Below, piece by piece: positions 43,868 through 51,512 of a DNA stretch of 64,000 bases (position 1 is the stretch's first letter; every line of letters starts with the position of its first letter). Source of the stretch: UTCHB3 sp002050155 (GTDB lineage Bacteria; Bacteroidota; Ignavibacteria; Ignavibacteriales; Ignavibacteriaceae). The DNA lies in NCBI GenBank assembly GCA_030584105.1, contig CP129491.1, positions 1,302,001-1,366,000 of the forward strand, in the 5' to 3' direction. A program made the position numbers and the translations under genes. Under the pieces are notes generated by a model. That model was given only the letters and a program-made list of their open reading frames with translations. It had not been told where the DNA came from and searched no databases.

Positions 43868-44743
43868 ATGCGAACTTTTTTTTATCTCATTTTCTTGATT
43901 TGTATCACCTTTTATTCAATTTCAGCGCAAAAAACGCACTTCGCGCTCCAATCGGAAATCGGTGACTTTAATCGTGCTTCTGCGTTTGCCCTTTCACCCG
44001 AAGGGTTCTTTTTCGTCTGCGATATCGGAAACAGCCAGGTGTTGAAACTCGACTCTCTCGGGAACATTCTGAACACCGCCGGTGGCTATGGCTGGAACTC
44101 CGGTGGATTGACAACCCCGGTTGATGTAATCGCCGAAGCCGTTTATGTGCTCGTGGCTGATGAAGAAAACAATAAAATAAATAAGTATGATAAAAATCTC
44201 AATTTAGCTTCTTCTTTCTCGAAAAGGGAAACTGTTTACGCTGAAGCCATTTTCGGCTACCCTTTATCAGTGGCTGTCTCAACACTGGGTGATCTTTATG
44301 TGCTCGATGGCGAAAATAACCGTGTGGTTTACTACAGTTTTTTTGGCGACTATAAAGGAAACTTCGGCGGATTTAACTCAGGTTTTTACACTCTGAATCG
44401 CCCCGGTAAATTAGCTGCGTTAAAAAATTCTATCGCCGTTCTCGACGGAACAGAACTTGTCTTTTTTGATCTTTTTGGAAATTTTATCAAAAAATCAGAG
44501 CTTGATCAGAAGTATCATTCCGTTAAGCTGAATGAAGGGGTTATAACCCTCACTTCAGAAGACCAAATTTTAAGAGCGCCCGATAACGGTAACCCTGAAT
44601 TTATTCCCGTAAAAATTAACTTTAAAGCAGATGATTCAGAAAATGAAAGCCGCCCCGGATTCGTTGATTCCATAATTTCGGGTGATAACCTGTACATTTT
44701 AACTGAAAACACAATATTAATCTTCCGTAAAGAGGGTTACTAA
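43868..44743 (+). CDS. Secreted NHL-type beta-propeller protein
   Basis: This 291-residue protein has a signal peptide (about residues 1-20) and recurring blades of the NHL/6-bladed type: GFFFVCDIGNSQVLKLDSLG, VYVLVADEENNKINKYDKN, DLYVLDGENNRVVYYSFFG, and NLYILTENTILIF. Such propellers bind ligands or scaffold partners; no catalytic residues stand out. The last codons (KEGY-stop) carry a GAGGG Shine-Dalgarno-like box for the next reading frame, and this junction is duplicated in tandem. Confidence 0.75.
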   Translation: MRTFFYLIFLICITFYSISAQKTHFALQSEIGDFNRASAFALSPEGFFFVCDIGNSQVLKLDSLGNILNTAGGYGWNSGGLTTPVDVIAEAVYVLVADEENNKINKYDKNLNLASSFSKRETVYAEAIFGYPLSVAVSTLGDLYVLDGENNRVVYYSFFGDYKGNFGGFNSGFYTLNRPGKLAALKNSIAVLDGTELVFFDLFGNFIKKSELDQKYHSVKLNEGVITLTSEDQILRAPDNGNPEFIPVKINFKADDSENESRPGFVDSIISGDNLYILTENTILIFRKEGY

Positions 44744-44830
44744 TTGTTAAAAGTGAATTATCAACCGTTTAAGGAGGGTTGTTAACTGTTAAAATTGAAT
44801 TATCAACCGTTTAAGGAGGGTTACTAACTG
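44732..44830 (+). repeat. 42-bp tandem junction repeat encoding two 13-codon mini-ORFs
   Basis: 44732-44773 and 44774-44815 are 38 of 42 identical, with a third partial copy at 44816-44830. Each copy holds GAGGG, then 7 bases ending in TAA, then TTG or CTG. After the NHL stop (44741-44743), TTG 44744 opens 13 codons (LKVNYQPFKEGC) to TAA 44783; CTG 44786 opens 13 codons (LKLNYQPFKEGY) to TAA 44825; CTG 44828 then opens the DUF2085 gene. All starts directly follow the previous stop. Confidence 0.85.
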
Positions 44831-45307
44831 ATTCTCTACCGGGTTAGATTTATTTTCCCATTGTTGCTTTTGTTCTTACTCACCACAGCGTTACTGCCTT
44901 TTTTTTCAGACGCTACCGCCGGCTTATATCCGTTTGTGAAATTGTTATTTTCCGGGATATGCCACGGAATCAGCGACAGGTGCTTTCACATAAATGGGGC
45001 TGCACTTCCACTTTGTGCGCGATGTTTTGGGATTTATTCAGGGCTTTTTCTCGGTTCCTTTCTTTCACTTTTTTTGCTGCACTTCGACTTTCAAAGCAAA
45101 AAACTGACCCAAAGACGCTATTTGTGGCTTGCTTTAACACCCATAATTGTGCATAAAATTGTGGAATTGGTGGGCTTGCTTTCACCTTCAGTCGGCTTAG
45201 CCTTTACAACCGGTTTCGTCAGCGGATTACTTCTCTTTTTGTATATTTCAAATCGATTTTTTAACAAATTCTCCGGAAAATTTCAAATTATTCGTAAGGT
45301 TGAATGA
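44828..45307 (+). CDS. DUF2085-like small membrane protein
   Basis: About 159 residues with four or five membrane helices. The cysteine/histidine motifs GICHGISDRCFH and LPLCARCFGIYSG are characteristic of DUF2085 and look like a metal or redox site facing one membrane side. Function is unknown in the family. There is no ATG: AAGGAGGG at 44813-44820 puts the CTG at 44828 seven bases downstream in ideal position; TTG 44861 is the alternative, giving 148 residues but no ribosome site. It overlaps the next gene by 4 nt (ATGA). Confidence 0.75.
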   Translation: MILYRVRFIFPLLLLFLLTTALLPFFSDATAGLYPFVKLLFSGICHGISDRCFHINGAALPLCARCFGIYSGLFLGSFLSLFLLHFDFQSKKLTQRRYLWLALTPIIVHKIVELVGLLSPSVGLAFTTGFVSGLLLFLYISNRFFNKFSGKFQIIRKVE

Positions 45308-45825
45308 TCAGCAGTAAGTATTTCCCCACTTTAGTTTCAGGTTTTGCAGCCGGAGTTCTGACAACGGTTCCGGTTATAAAATCATTTTCATGTTGTATTT
45401 TAGTTCCCCTTGCGGTAATTTTTGCTCTCTACGCCGAAAAACGAATTAGCAAAGAAACACAACCGATAGAAATGAAACATGCCCTTACTTTTGGTCTTTT
45501 TACCGGGCTTTTTACCGTTCTGTTCGGAAATGCTTTCGATACTTTGATTACATTTATCACCCGTTCAAATGATTTTGTGGAATCTTATCCTGATGTGATC
45601 AAAATGATGAAGTCAATGAATTTTATGCCCGGCACCGATAGAGAAATTAAAGAAGCACTGGCACTGTTGGAACAAAGCAGAAATGATATTATTGAGAAGG
45701 GCTTTTCGTGGATTTACACTTCAATGACATTATTCAGCAATTTAATTTTTTACCCCCTGTTCGGTTTACTCGGTGGTGTGCTCGGACGCGCTTTTTTAGA
45801 GAGAGATACAAGGGCAAGGTACTAA
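45304..45825 (+). CDS. Small integral membrane protein, unknown function
   Basis: This 173-residue protein has about four membrane helices, two at the N-terminus, one near residues 60-80 and one near 140-165, with a charged helical loop between. The layout resembles the DUF4199 type, but I cannot be sure. Its ATG overlaps the DUF2085 stop (ATGA). The final codons (AAGGTACTAA) are duplicated 66 bp downstream. Confidence 0.65.
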   Translation: MISSKYFPTLVSGFAAGVLTTVPVIKSFSCCILVPLAVIFALYAEKRISKETQPIEMKHALTFGLFTGLFTVLFGNAFDTLITFITRSNDFVESYPDVIKMMKSMNFMPGTDREIKEALALLEQSRNDIIEKGFSWIYTSMTLFSNLIFYPLFGLLGGVLGRAFLERDTRARY

Positions 45826-45910
45826 TAATAAATAATTAACAATTCATCGATACCACTTTCCCGGAACGGCGCGGCTTGAACAAGGTACTAATAATGAATA
45901 ATTAACAATT
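45815..45910 (+). repeat. Duplicated 3' end of the preceding gene, two 30-bp copies
   Basis: CAAGGTACTAATAAT(a/g)AATAA and following TTAACAATT occur at 45815-45844 and 45881-45910 with one mismatch in 30, period 66 bp; copy 1 contains the stop codon. Sequence upstream of each copy also shares GC-rich fragments (GGACGCGC / GGAACGGCGCGG). The rest of the gap to 46102 is AT-rich with a further degenerate TAATAATTAATAA stretch and no gene. Confidence 0.85.
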
Positions 45911-46102
45911 AACAGCCAAATATATCACCTTCGCTCTGAGAATAATCAGCACCCAAAATTCAAAAGCAAAATATTAATAATTAATAACTAAGTGCTAAAC
46001 ACAAACCTCTGCTAAACCTGAAGAGGAAAAAATTCCAATTCACCCGTGAAAAGAAGTTTGAAGATAGAAGTTTGGAGATTTAAAATACTAAATCTTTAAC
46101 CT

Positions 46103-46777
46103 TTACCGCAACCTGTATGGGAAAGTAATAGTTGCCTGCTGACTGAAAGTTTCACCCGGGGGGAGTTTTTCAAACCGCCATTTGCTCAGCGAGTTGATGC
46201 TTAGGTTATCCAAAGTCGGGTGTAGTTTTTTTACCGGCACTATTGCGCCGACCGAACCGTTTGGCAAAATGGTGAACGAGAGAACCACATTCCCTTCCAC
46301 ATTCACACCGGGCGGATATTTCGGAATATTATAGTTCAAAATTGCTCTTTTGCCTTTATCGCCCCACCCAATCGAGTAACCTGTACCGGTGGAAGTGCCG
46401 CCGCCTTTTCCTTTATCCGGTGATTTCCCCGGCTCATCTTTACCCTGTTTTGTGGGTTGTTCGGTCGTTTTAACACCATCTTTATCTTTGTTTTTTATAT
46501 CGGTAGGCTTAACGGTTTCTTTCTCCGGCTTTTTTTCTACCGGTTTTTCCTCTGTCTCCTCTTTAAGCTCATCGGGCGTTGGTTCCTCTTCACCGCCTTT
46601 TTTACCGGCGTCACCCCCTATTTTCGGTGGTGGATTTTCGAACTCAATCTCGATTACACTCTTTGATTCGGCAGGAAGTGAACTCCCAATATTAGAATAT
46701 AAATAAAAAACCAAAAGAAAAACTACCGCGTGAACCAACAACGACAGCGAAAACGATATTCCTCTATCTTTATTCAA
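46103..46777 (-). CDS. TonB/TolA-type energy transducer
   Basis: This 224-residue protein has an N-terminal anchor helix (SLSLLVHAVVFLLVFYLY), a long Pro/Lys/Glu periplasmic linker, and a C-terminal TonB domain (GNVVLSFTILPNGSVGAI, LSKWRFEKLPPG). With ExbB and ExbD it would transmit proton-motive force to outer-membrane proteins. The start is TTG 46777, 2 nt past the exbD stop; no ATG is close. It is the last gene of the TPR-SPOR-ExbBD operon. Confidence 0.87.
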   Translation of the reverse strand: MNKDRGISFSLSLLVHAVVFLLVFYLYSNIGSSLPAESKSVIEIEFENPPPKIGGDAGKKGGEEEPTPDELKEETEEKPVEKKPEKETVKPTDIKNKDKDGVKTTEQPTKQGKDEPGKSPDKGKGGGTSTGTGYSIGWGDKGKRAILNYNIPKYPPGVNVEGNVVLSFTILPNGSVGAIVPVKKLHPTLDNLSINSLSKWRFEKLPPGETFSQQATITFPYRLR

Positions 46778-46779
46778 GA

Positions 46780-47196
46780 TTATTTATCCTTTGGAGCAAT
46801 TTTCTTATCTGTCTGAAGCGTAAATTTCTCAAACCCCGACCCTTTTGCAGCATCTATAACTTTAACCACTTTTTCAATCGGCACTTCTTTATCAGAAGCA
46901 ATTATCAAATTTGCCTGATCATCTTTGTTTCGCAGTGCCTTAAGCTTACTTTCAAGTTCCGGTTCTGCAACTATTTCGCTGCCAAGATAAAAAACCCCTT
47001 CTTTGGTGATCGTAACAACATAATCAGAAGGAACTATCTGGTCGGAAGTTTCCGAACCGGGAAGTTTAACTTTTACACCCGACTGTACAACATATTGCGA
47101 TGTGATCATAAAAAAGATTAAAAGCAGCATCACCACATCGGTTAGTGATGAAAACTGAAATTCAGCCAGGGGCCCGTTTCTTCGCTTAAATTTCAT
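46780..47196 (-). CDS. ExbD/TolR family protein
   Basis: The 138-residue protein has one membrane helix with the functional Asp (SSLTDVVMLLLIFFMIT) and a periplasmic domain (VKLPGS, NLIIASDKEVPIEKVVKVID). It forms the proton channel with the ExbB-like protein 7 nt upstream. Confidence 0.92.
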   Translation of the reverse strand: MKFKRRNGPLAEFQFSSLTDVVMLLLIFFMITSQYVVQSGVKVKLPGSETSDQIVPSDYVVTITKEGVFYLGSEIVAEPELESKLKALRNKDDQANLIIASDKEVPIEKVVKVIDAAKGSGFEKFTLQTDKKIAPKDK

Positions 47197-47203
47197 CTTT
47201 CAC

Positions 47204-47863
47204 CTACATATCGACATCAAATTCGGAGGAAGTAACCGTTTTGTTCCCATGGCTCACATCTTCCAATGTATCGATTACATCCGTTGAAATTGCCTCCATA
47301 TCCAAAACCACTTTGTTGATCTGGCTCAATAAATAGTTATACGCAATTAACGCAGGGATACCAACAACCAACCCAAAAACTGTGGTTATAAGTGCCTCAT
47401 AAATACCGGCTGCAAGGTCGGCAGGGGTTGCATTTCCCTGAAGATGTTCAACGGTCATAAATGCAGTTACCATACCGGTAACTGTTCCGAGGAAGCCAAG
47501 AAGTGGTGCCGCACCTGCCACTGTAGCAAGAACCCACATCCCCCGTTCAAGTTTACCAACCTCCTGATTCCCCGAGTCTTCAATCGCTTCCCTGACCCGT
47601 TGGTAACCGTATTTGTGTTTTCGCAACGCCTTTTTTATGATTACAGCGATTGGTGATTTTTCACCTTTAAGAACCTGAATGGTTCCGGCTACATCATTTT
47701 TTCGCAATAATGTTTCAACAGTTAAAATAAATTTTGGCACATTAACTTTCGCCTTTCGAAGCGAGAGTAATTTTTCAATAATTACTGCAAGCCCAATTAC
47801 CGAAAGCAGCAAAATAGGCCACATAATTAAGCCACCTTTAAGAAACATCTCCATCAGGTTCAT
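47204..47863 (-). CDS. ExbB/TolQ/MotA-type proton channel protein
   Basis: This 219-residue protein has three membrane helices (about 12-30, 115-140, 160-185) and the family motif AAPLLGFLGTVTGMVTAF. It pairs with ExbD and TonB downstream. Its start lies 20 nt beyond the SPOR gene stop. Confidence 0.93.
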   Translation of the reverse strand: MNLMEMFLKGGLIMWPILLLSVIGLAVIIEKLLSLRKAKVNVPKFILTVETLLRKNDVAGTIQVLKGEKSPIAVIIKKALRKHKYGYQRVREAIEDSGNQEVGKLERGMWVLATVAGAAPLLGFLGTVTGMVTAFMTVEHLQGNATPADLAAGIYEALITTVFGLVVGIPALIAYNYLLSQINKVVLDMEAISTDVIDTLEDVSHGNKTVTSSEFDVDM

Positions 47864-47883
47864 TATTTTCTTTCCGTTTCTTG

Positions 47884-50800
47884 TTATTTCTTTTTTGTTT
47901 TATTTTGAAATTCTTTGTTTACCGAAAGTGCTTTTTCCTGGTTATCGAAGGGCCCAATTCGCACCCGATACCAGATCCCCTCTTCACCTTTAACCCCCTC
48001 TTTGTTAATTTTCATCACAAATGCCTTGTAGCCTTTCTTTTTAAGGTCGGCTGCAAGTTTTTCAGCAGTTTTGTAGGCTCTGTGTGCAGAAACCTGAACG
48101 AAATAGTTTTTTCCCTGTTTAAAAACATAATCTGCAATTTTAGTTTCATTTACCTTATTTTTTACGGCATCCTGCAGTGTAATGTTCCCACCGGCAGCCG
48201 GCTTTTGGTCATCTCCCTTCTTTGGCTTTTCATCTTTTTTATCGTTTTTGGCGTTTTTACCCGATTTGTCATCTTTTGCCTTGTTTTCTGCCTCGGTTTG
48301 CTTATCCTCCTGCTTTTTGTTTTTCTTATTTTCAACTATAAGGCTGTCGGGAGGCACTTCAACTTTCATGGATTTATCAGCGGCTGGGTCATAAGGCACC
48401 GCCGTCAGAACTCCGTTTTCGGCAATTTCATAATATTCTCCCGTTTTAAGTTCTGAACCTTTGAGGTACCCTTCAAACTGAGTATCTCTGTTAAACGGAT
48501 ATACCCTTTTATCCGCCGGCGAATTTTTATCTTCGATTACCTTCGCCCCTTTTGCAAAGTTTTCTTCCTTAATTACCGCAGTTTTTCCTTTTAGCAACCC
48601 CGTTGAATCAAGTACAAACCAGGTTGCCACAATCAGAAAAAATAAAAACATCATTTTAAGCAAAACTGATAAGGCTCCTTTTGAATTTTTATCTTTTCGG
48701 CTCATGGTAGTCTCCCATTCCGGGTTAACTTTACTTAAATTGTTCCCTTCAGCTTCGCTTGGTCTCTGAAGGTCCTCTTTGTGTAATTCCCGGCGAACGC
48801 CGTTGCTTGATCCCTGGGGTTCAGTGATGCTTAAACCTTGACGCTCTCTGTTGCTTGATTCCTGGGGATTTGCATCGCTAATGTCTTGCCGGTTCTGAAA
48901 TGTAGCCGATACTTCCGGAAATTCTGTTTCACCAAGACCCTCATGGGAAAAGTGAGGCATAAAACCGGTTGGTTTTTCCGGTTCTGATTTGTCGCTTTCA
49001 TTAACGCTTCTTTCTTCAGACAATGAAGCCGGAAGAGTTTCCTCTTCTGTTTCCTGATATACTCCCGAAGCCTCCTCTTTGTCTTCACCCGTTGCTACCG
49101 TTGTGGGAAGAATAGTTTCTGCAGGTGCATTAATATCGCTGTCAGAAGGTGTCGGAACTTCTGCGGTTACAACAGTTGATGCTTCAGATTGTGTTGGTTC
49201 TTCTGTGTCTGAAACAGTTTCGCCTCCGGGTGGCTTTGGTTCTTCCATAGCTGAAACGGCTGATGCTTCAGATGGTGTTGGTTCTTCTGTGTCTGAAACA
49301 GCTGATACTTCAGTGGAAGACGGAATTGTATCCCCCAATTGCTCCGGAATCAGGTCATCAAACATATTTTCATTAAAGGGAAGTTCGTTTGATAAAAAAC
49401 TCTGATCTGAGGTTCCATCAGTTTCCACAGAATTTGATTCAACAAATTCCGTTATTTTTTCCTGCTCAGCGGATAAATATTGCTCTGTATCAGCATCAGT
49501 TGTTTGCACCGAAGGTTCCGCTTGTTCAGACTGAATTTGTTGCTCACGAGGTTCCGCTTGCTCAGACTGTATTTGTTGCTCACGAGGTTCCGCTTGCTCA
49601 GACTGAATTTGTGGCACAGACAGTTTATCCGGGCTTGTTTGTTCTCGCTGCTCCGGAAGTTCTGTTGAACTCAACTCCTCTCGCTGAACCTCGTCCGATA
49701 ATTCAATATTAAGCCTTTGTGAAGCCTCTGTTTCTAACTCACCTGATGAATACGATGTCGATTCTTCAACAAAGGAGGATTCGGTACTTTCAGTTAAAGA
49801 GGATCCAATTGCTTCAACCACAGAGGAATCAGTTGCTTCTGTTAAGGATGGTTCTACTGCTTCTGTTAAAGATGATTCGGCTTCTCCGTCAAGAGATGAT
49901 TCATCTTTCCCGGTTACAGGTGATTCATTTTCTTCAGTAAGAGACGATTCAGCTATTAAAGATGTTTCTTCATCTTCGAAAAAATCGTCGAAAATACTGG
50001 CTCTTTTTTTTTGTACCGGAGCTACAAAACCTCCATCATTTGCAGTGTCTGAAATATTCTTTTCTTGTGTTGATTCAACACTACTTTTCCCAAAATCCGC
50101 TGCGGGGGTTTTAATATTAAAATTTTCCTGAATGTCGCCCGATTCTGAAACCGTTTCTCTAATAGAACTTGCAATGCCTGCCGTTCCGTCACTGTCTTCC
50201 TGTGTGTCTCCCGCTTCTAAAACCGTTTCTTCTGTTAAATACACAGATTCTTCCCGTTGTTCACCAAACGAAGAATTTTCACTTGCCCTCACTTCAACAA
50301 TCTTAGTAGTATCATCAGCCTCATAACTCCCCCGCACCTCGGGTCGAGTTGATTGCTCCCGCGTGTCGTTATCTTTATCTTCAGCATCTGCGCCGCCCGG
50401 CACTTCCGTTCCGCCTGATTGCCCAGGCTCGTCTTGGTCTTGAACAATATTTTCATCCGGATCGCTGCCCGGATGTGCCCCACTAACTGAGACTAAATTC
50501 TCAATAAATTCTTCACCAAATGGCTCTTTTGCACTCTGCTGCAAATTCTCAGGCTCTTTCGGCAGAACAACCCCTATACCTCCGTCAAAAACGGTAAATT
50601 CATCCTCATCATCCGAGTCGTCATCAACTATCAGGCTCGTGTGCGTAAAAACTGCAGAGTCTTCCTCATCAGAAATAAAATCAGGTTTTTTCTCCTCTTC
50701 CGGTTCCTCATCTCTGCTTAACCCAATTTCAGAAAAGAGATCGGCGCCCTCGGTAAATGGTGTTTTAACCGAGATATCATCATTGGTTGTAAACGCAGAA

Positions 50801-51306
50801 GAAAAAGGCTGAACTCTTTGATAACCATCTTCAGATTCCTCGAACAAGGGAATATCGGGTCGGTCGTTATAATGATCGGTCTTCGGGTCACTCTCCAATA
50901 AAATCTTAGCAATGCCTCTGCTTCGCCTTCCGATTACCTCCGGCTTATTTACATTCAAAATCCTGTCGAAAACATCCTGCATAAGTAAAGAAACTTCCGG
51001 CTCGTGATGAGTGGGATTCTGCCCAAAGGAAAGAAATTCCTCAACCCGTTTTTGGTCGGCTTCACTTCGCTCCAAAACAATTTCTTCAATCAGGTCAAGT
51101 TTTTCATCCAAAAACTGCAAAATCTCTGATTCGCCATCCGGCTCACCGGTTCTTTTAGCGAAACAAAACCCATAAAGATCATAAATCTTGCCCGGCTCGA
51201 AGTATCTTCTAACCATTAACTGGAATTGCCCCCAGAAATCGATCATCGAGATGTCGTCTGCGGAGAAATATTCGCGCAACTTTTCAAGCATTTTACCGGT
51301 GTTCAT
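47884..51306 (-). CDS. Large SPOR-domain membrane protein with long acidic repetitive region
   Basis: This 1140-residue protein has a small globular N-terminal domain (about 1-125), a very long acidic Ser/Glu/Thr-rich low-complexity region (about 150-860), one membrane helix (LLKMMFLFFLIVATWFVLDS, near 885), a charged linker and a C-terminal SPOR domain (YFVQVSAHRAYKTAEKLAAD, GIWYRVRIGPFDN). SPOR domains bind denuded septal peptidoglycan, so envelope constriction is a likely site. The membrane position puts the acidic part in the cytoplasm. It contains a 36-bp tandem repeat. It is followed by exbB, exbD and tonB. Confidence 0.8.
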   Translation of the reverse strand: MNTGKMLEKLREYFSADDISMIDFWGQFQLMVRRYFEPGKIYDLYGFCFAKRTGEPDGESEILQFLDEKLDLIEEIVLERSEADQKRVEEFLSFGQNPTHHEPEVSLLMQDVFDRILNVNKPEVIGRRSRGIAKILLESDPKTDHYNDRPDIPLFEESEDGYQRVQPFSSAFTTNDDISVKTPFTEGADLFSEIGLSRDEEPEEEKKPDFISDEEDSAVFTHTSLIVDDDSDDEDEFTVFDGGIGVVLPKEPENLQQSAKEPFGEEFIENLVSVSGAHPGSDPDENIVQDQDEPGQSGGTEVPGGADAEDKDNDTREQSTRPEVRGSYEADDTTKIVEVRASENSSFGEQREESVYLTEETVLEAGDTQEDSDGTAGIASSIRETVSESGDIQENFNIKTPAADFGKSSVESTQEKNISDTANDGGFVAPVQKKRASIFDDFFEDEETSLIAESSLTEENESPVTGKDESSLDGEAESSLTEAVEPSLTEATDSSVVEAIGSSLTESTESSFVEESTSYSSGELETEASQRLNIELSDEVQREELSSTELPEQREQTSPDKLSVPQIQSEQAEPREQQIQSEQAEPREQQIQSEQAEPSVQTTDADTEQYLSAEQEKITEFVESNSVETDGTSDQSFLSNELPFNENMFDDLIPEQLGDTIPSSTEVSAVSDTEEPTPSEASAVSAMEEPKPPGGETVSDTEEPTQSEASTVVTAEVPTPSDSDINAPAETILPTTVATGEDKEEASGVYQETEEETLPASLSEERSVNESDKSEPEKPTGFMPHFSHEGLGETEFPEVSATFQNRQDISDANPQESSNRERQGLSITEPQGSSNGVRRELHKEDLQRPSEAEGNNLSKVNPEWETTMSRKDKNSKGALSVLLKMMFLFFLIVATWFVLDSTGLLKGKTAVIKEENFAKGAKVIEDKNSPADKRVYPFNRDTQFEGYLKGSELKTGEYYEIAENGVLTAVPYDPAADKSMKVEVPPDSLIVENKKNKKQEDKQTEAENKAKDDKSGKNAKNDKKDEKPKKGDDQKPAAGGNITLQDAVKNKVNETKIADYVFKQGKNYFVQVSAHRAYKTAEKLAADLKKKGYKAFVMKINKEGVKGEEGIWYRVRIGPFDNQEKALSVNKEFQNKTKKK
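49512..49617 (-). repeat. 36-bp tandem repeat in the SPOR protein
   Basis: Three in-frame copies of GAGGTTCCGCTTG(c/t)TCAGAC followed by TG(a/t)ATTTGTTGCTCAC encode repeated QIQSEQAEPREQ-type dodecamers. Differences between copies are only one to three bases, so the expansion is recent. Confidence 0.9.
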
Positions 51307-51477
51307 ATTACTGTTGAATAAATAATATGCAAATTAACAATTTATTATGATACAATTCAAGTAATTCTTTCACTATTCTCTATATCTCTTTAATACTACG
51401 GCAGTTACCAAATAAAAGAAGCACCAACTGCCGCGTTAAAAAAGCCGTGCTACAGAGGTTTAACGGCAAATCAATAA
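51307..51477. other. Gap between barrel and SPOR genes
   Basis: This 171-bp AT-rich gap holds a second copy of the barrel gene's 3' end (51406-51439) and probably a promoter for the SPOR-exbBD-tonB genes. No gene seen. Confidence 0.5.
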
Positions 51478-51512
51478 CTACCAAATAAAAGAAGCACCAA
51501 CTGCCGCGTTAA
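51406..51512 (-). repeat. Perfect 34-bp duplication of the barrel gene 3' end
   Basis: The 34 bases from TACCAAATAAAAG to GCCGCGTTAA occur identically at 51406-51439 and 51479-51512, period 73 bp. The genic copy encodes the last residues NAAVGASFIW; the other lies downstream of the stop. Flanking sequence outside the core is recognisably related but diverged. Confidence 0.95.

Noticed and set aside
44732..44830. Possible CRISPR-like or iteron array
   Set aside because: Only two full copies with no unique spacers; the units are contiguous and aligned with codons and stops, so a junction duplication fits better.
47881..48456. 191-codon plus-strand open frame opposite the SPOR domain
   Set aside because: Phe/Leu-rich composition is the mirror of the Lys/Glu-rich linker on the minus strand; not a gene.
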